Shown piece after piece: positions 60,059-64,000 of a stretch of DNA of 64,000 nucleotides. The number at the start of each line of letters is the position of its first letter. The stretch's first letter is position 1. A program made the position numbers and the translations under genes. Location of the stretch: NCBI RefSeq assembly GCF_030272615.1, contig NC_081406.1, positions 246,197,218 through 246,261,217 on the forward strand, given 5' to 3'. Under the pieces are notes generated by a model. That model was not told the DNA's origin. It saw only the letters and a program-made list of their open reading frames with translations, and did no database searches. Origin of the DNA: Cryptomeria japonica (Eukaryota; Streptophyta; Pinopsida; Cupressales; Cupressaceae).

Positions 60059-60546
60059 CAAACCCTTCCTCATTGATGTATTCCTCAAACCAATCCCTGC
60101 CTTTGTTGAACTTCAGACCTAAAACTCTCTTCACAAATCTCATATACTTGATAATTTCTTCTGTTTTTGCTAGAAACACAACCACCAATAGCCCAAAAAG
60201 AATAGGCATCCTGCAAAATTTCCGATTCCCACGACGAGTTGCATTATAGTCCCGTGGGAGTAGAATGGTGAAATGGTCATCAATATTATCAACGACTATT
60301 TCAATCTCCCAAAAAAGCACCGTCAAAGAGATTCTGACATAAGTGCATGACTGTCACCTTTGCTTATTCCGCCCTGATAATCGAAGCTAGGAATACAACA
60401 TGGATGTTTGTATTCACTCTATATCTATGGTAAGCCGTGATGAAATCCTCTCCCAATATTTTTTTGACTACATGAATGATGAGGGGGCTGGAATAATTCA
60501 AAACTCCTAAGAGGTGCCTATTTGAAATTTCCTCAAGAAAAACCAT
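59979..60546 (-). pseudogene. unknown protein, probably one gene broken by a frameshift
   Basis: Two minus-strand open pieces follow each other. The first (60546-60364) begins MVFLEEISNRHLLGVLNYSS; the second (60326-59979) contains LPRDYNATRRGNRKFCRMP, a hydrophobic ILFGLLVVVFLAKT segment and ends EDEVWPFSYDDEP. A TAA at 60364 and a frameshift near 60330 separate them. I recognise no family. The composition looks like a real protein and not a repeat shadow, and its 3' end was duplicated at 55556-55882, which also speaks for an old functional unit. It may instead belong to an unrecognised mobile element. Confidence 0.45.
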
Positions 60547-60559
60547 TTTTTGTCTGGTA

Positions 60560-62027
60560 GAAATTAATCAGATAGGAGAATCCATAGATACAAAGCTAAA
60601 AAAAATTAGCAAGGCAAATGGTGGGAAAATCATGGGCAAATGAAGGAATTAAAACGTGAATTGAAATAGAATGCAAAAAGACATTAAAAAGAGAAGCTGC
60701 AAATGCCTGAATATATCTAGAAAACTAAATAATCGAGAGAGAGAGATCATAAATGTAGAATAAATATGATATGAGTAGAGGTCCTAGAAATCTGAAAACA
60801 TATCCATCACAAAATCTTCTGAGTCGCGTCGTACATCATTTGTACATCGACATGTGTGAGGTTGAAGCTAAGAATGCAAGGAGTTCAACCAAATATTAAA
60901 TCACTATTAAATGAGAAAAAAATAAATTTTGAGAGACCAGAGTCGTCATCTTTTTGGTTTAAGGCCAAAGACCTCCCTATAAAACCTAAAGTTACCCATG
61001 CAATCCTTGTCTCTTTTTGTTATAATCTCGCAGTGAATTCCTGTAGTCGGTTTTCGGTCTCTTAAGTCATAACTTAAGCCTTTTGCATCATTTTTGTGAT
61101 CGACCCCTTCTTGCTAGCCACCCGATTGCATGTTCTTTAAGTCACTCCTAAGTCATGGTTCCATCGGGAGATCATCAATCCCAACAACTTAACGATACCA
61201 ACGTGGACAGGTCAGTGAGATCACATGATTAGGGGAGACTCTGATTCTATCTTTCTGACTCACCTATACACATGTGGATGGACACACAAAAAGAAAAATC
61301 TTGTTGGTGAGATTTTGCATCCCGGTGACATTTAAACATCATCTTGCCAAATCACCGATGCATACATGAATGTACACATCAAAAGAAATGACCATCGAAA
61401 AAATTGTCTTACACATCCCAATGACTCAGTGATGGAGGAGGTTGCTAAACCATGACAGATATGTGGCGTCCACATCATCAGATAGTGCAATCAACAAAAT
61501 GATACTGGGAGGGAGATAATGACACATATGGGAAAGTTTAGTGTGCAACGAATTAGTTTTTGGTACAATCAAAACTCATCGGTGATGGTTTTAAAAATTT
61601 TCAACTACCCAACGATGCCAAGTGTTGCAAAACCGACCATTGGTTAAAAAATTTGTGATTTTTAAAAAAAAATTTCCGACGATCGTTGATCAAATCAAAT
61701 CAACGACAAAGTTTTAAAGTTGCTCAATTGCTCATTGCAAGGAATGACAACACCAATTCGACAATTTTTTTGAATTTTGAGCAAAAACTCGATTGAAGGC
61801 AAGAAAATGCAAGCTCAAGCTCTGGAGATTGTGTTGTAGAGAAGCTAAAGAAAATTTGTAGATAAGGGAATTTGGACAGTGAGTTGCCTTCTTTCCCGTT
61901 TTCTTGTATTACTCTGTAATTTATGAAAGTTTAGAGGCTAAAAAAATTAGAAACCATAGCCATAGCAAGTAGAAAACCAGAAAACAATCTTTAGGGTTCC
62001 TTCATAAAATTAAGAAACTAGAAAACA
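60560..62027. other. no gene seen; dispersed repeat within
   Basis: AT-rich. 61125-61400 is the second copy of the repeat described at 53105-53525 (CTTTAAGTCACTC, CATGTGGATGGACAC, ATCATCTTGCC, ATGACCATCG). No LTR end or primer site could be identified before the ORF that follows. Confidence 0.5.
61125..61400. repeat. dispersed repeat (copy 2)
   Basis: Matches 53105-53525 in order and orientation but the first hairpin arm is in the opposite sense (CATGTGGATGGACAC at 61271), so the hairpin is not kept in the same form. Confidence 0.55.
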
Positions 62028-63991
62028 TGTCAACCTCATCCAAAGCCTCTAGAGCAGAGGGCCCTAAACCCAAAAGACAAAAGAAGGAGATGAACCTCTG
62101 TGATGACCTAATTGGTCAATTGCCAGGGTCTTGTCAAAGACCAAGAACTGCAGGGCATGCAAATAGATTTCATGACTCATAGAGGAAATGTAATGAAGCT
62201 TATATGTCATTTAGAGGCCATAACATTTTCAAATAGTTTTACATGAAATCAAATAGAGAAGTGCCTGAGTGTAATCCTTGAAGGCTAGGGTTGGCTCGAT
62301 TGGTAGTCTTAAATCTCTTTGTAAATGTGGACTTGATTAGAGTAATTGAAAAGCAATACAATCCCAATACAAGGTGCATTCAATCAATTTACAGGAACCT
62401 GATTGAAATCAGTAAAGCCACTATTTGTAAAGTGTTTGGCATGAAGGATGTAGTAGGTAATGACATGGTTATCGACCTAGGTAGCTTGAAAGCAGAATAC
62501 CAGAGTGTCAAGGAGATTTATAGGAGAAAATGGCTACCACTTCACATGCCAGAGTTGGGTAAAACTTTTGAAAAGTTTGACAAAACAGACCTACCGCCTT
62601 ATAATGTTGAGTTGACTCACAAGTATTTTCAGATGACTTATTATGCTGTGTGTCAAGTGCTTGGTTTTGAGGGATAGTTACACATGCCTGAGTTACTTAC
62701 AGTGTTGATTAGTGATGTCCAAATCAGTGTCGAAAATAGACCTTTTGACTATCCTCTCTTTGTAGCAGAAGGGATTCACAATGCTCTAATTTGTATCCAA
62801 GGGGATAGTTCAACTGTCACATTCAAATGGTATTCCTTATTGATGCATATGCTGCTATTTTTTGGATAGAGAAATAGATTCTAGAGTAATGATTTGTGCA
62901 TTAAGGAATTTGATGATGATGGAGCAAGGTGTCCTATGCAGTTGTGGACATCTATTTAGGATTGTGGTTTTATGCCTGCCCAATATTTATGTTTTGAGGA
63001 GCATTTTGTTAAAAAACTGTATGGTTTATTTGGTCATAACCCTCCAAGGTTGTCAGATAAGATCATGTAGTTCTTGAGGCCTAAAGGAAGGGAACATGAG
63101 ATAAAGGTAAAAATAAACCATAATTGGGGTGATTGGTACATCATAGCGAAGCCGACTTACATAAGAATCTATGGATTTGAGGGACGACCACATTTGTTTC
63201 CTTTGATAGTTCTCGACAGATTGGTATATCTAGAAATAATTAGACAAATGTGTGGGGCATATACTCCTTTTGAGAAGTCACATAAGGCCTCTTTTCTCCC
63301 TTCTTATCTTCATATTGGATATTTTTAGGTTTCTTCATCATCTGGACTTGCAAAAGCCATCAATCTCTTGGATAGCAATAAGTTACCCCTACATTTAGAG
63401 GTCTGGAAATTTGATCTAGAAGGATACATAAAATTTGCAAGAAGTTGTGTAAGTTTAGGCACATAAAATCACACATTTGTGCTCAAAGAGGAATTAACAA
63501 GGAATTGCCCCACTTATGAAGCCATTGTGGGAAGGGTTAAAGCATGGATAATAATCCGACAAGCTAAGAAAGAAAGAAAGTTGGTTGACCCTACATACAA
63601 GGGTGCATTTGCAGACATTGATGATACATTCAGAAGAATGGAATTGTTACTCCAACATGAATCTAGGTTGACATCAAATGTGCCAATCATTTCCCCATCT
63701 TCATCCATTGTCTCATCCACCATCGTTCAAGGACATAGGGACGTTTCTCCTTTAGCTCAAATGTCTCCCGCTCAATCAATAGGATTGGAAGTATCAGAAG
63801 ATATGGGAGAAAGTGCAGCACCCCATGAGGAAGAGGTTATGCAACAAATGCAAGTGCATGTGCCAACTTACCACAACCCAAATGATCAAGATGAAAATAT
63901 TGCTGAAATTGCCGATTTCTTAACAGATGAAGTCAAAGATCTGGTTTCCAAGAAGTTTTTATTTGATGATGATTTCATCAATACAAGTTAG
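62028..63991 (+). pseudogene. plant-mobile-domain-like ORF, decayed
   Basis: A possible start is MSTSSKASRAEGPKPKRQKK at 62028. The main frame begins at 62291 with LARLVVLNLFVNVDLIRVIE and the motif ISKATICKVFGMKDVVGN, resembling plant mobile-domain or 'putative plant transposon protein' sequences. It continues through stops and frameshifts at about 62675, 62867, 62880-63070, 63326 and 63466. Later parts include HNWGDWYIIAKPTYIRIYGF and YTPFEKSHKASFLPSYLH. The last piece (63479-63991) is acidic and Gln-rich and ends DDDFINTS with a stop. No pol, LTR or knuckle is seen in the window. It is probably the ORF of a further non-autonomous element; function unknown. Confidence 0.6.
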
Positions 63992-64000
63992 TTCAAAGAG

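Overview
This window looks like nuclear DNA from a plant with a large, transposon-rich genome. A gymnosperm is my best guess, but that is inference: the sequence shows low gene density, AT-rich spacers, spliced genes and nested LTR retrotransposons, with no marker that fixes the species. The only conventional host gene I can name is the 3' end of RAD51 (three exons, 11905-12523, + strand). A second possible host gene or pseudogene of unknown function lies at 59979-60546 (- strand). Almost everything else is mobile DNA or its decay products.

Layout. 1-5596: remains of a Ty3/gypsy chromovirus (- strand), cut in gag. 5593-10553: a 5'-truncated Ty3/gypsy Tat/Athila-like element (+ strand) carrying a large extra ORF between integrase and the 3' LTR. 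11905-12523: RAD51 C-terminus. 13560-17850: a decayed ~250-350 bp tandem repeat array interrupted by a LINE-derived element (16019-17732). 18808-24966: complete but mutated Ty3/gypsy chromovirus with two LTRs. 24967-33377: no recognisable gene, but a periodic 60-70 bp degenerate motif at 27.3-29.4 kb. 33378-39987: a 5'-truncated LINE relative of the 16 kb copy, split by a Ty1/copia element (33881-39936). 42306-49213: a complete LTR element with target-site duplication, primer-binding site and polypurine tract, lacking all pol domains but encoding two large proteins. 51367-51594: a SINE with an 18-bp target duplication. 53826-55555: a 1.73-kb solo LTR. 55883-59624: a gypsy deletion derivative with gag and protease only, flanked by ~400-bp direct repeats. 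62028-63991: a decayed ORF running toward the window end.

How the parts relate. The pol-less element at 42-49 kb shares an identical 24-bp polypurine-tract region and the same initiator-Met primer site with the copia element at 34-40 kb, so it may have been mobilised by that type of element. The two LINE copies, each with its own target-site duplication, both pass directly from the end of ORF1 into a 3' UTR without ORF2, which suggests a family of ORF1-only LINEs. Three different ORFs (7.9 kb, 46 kb, 62.3 kb) carry a similar short motif resembling plant mobile-domain / 'putative plant transposon protein' sequences. All retroelement coding regions carry stops, frameshifts or lost catalytic residues, so none appears able to move on its own.
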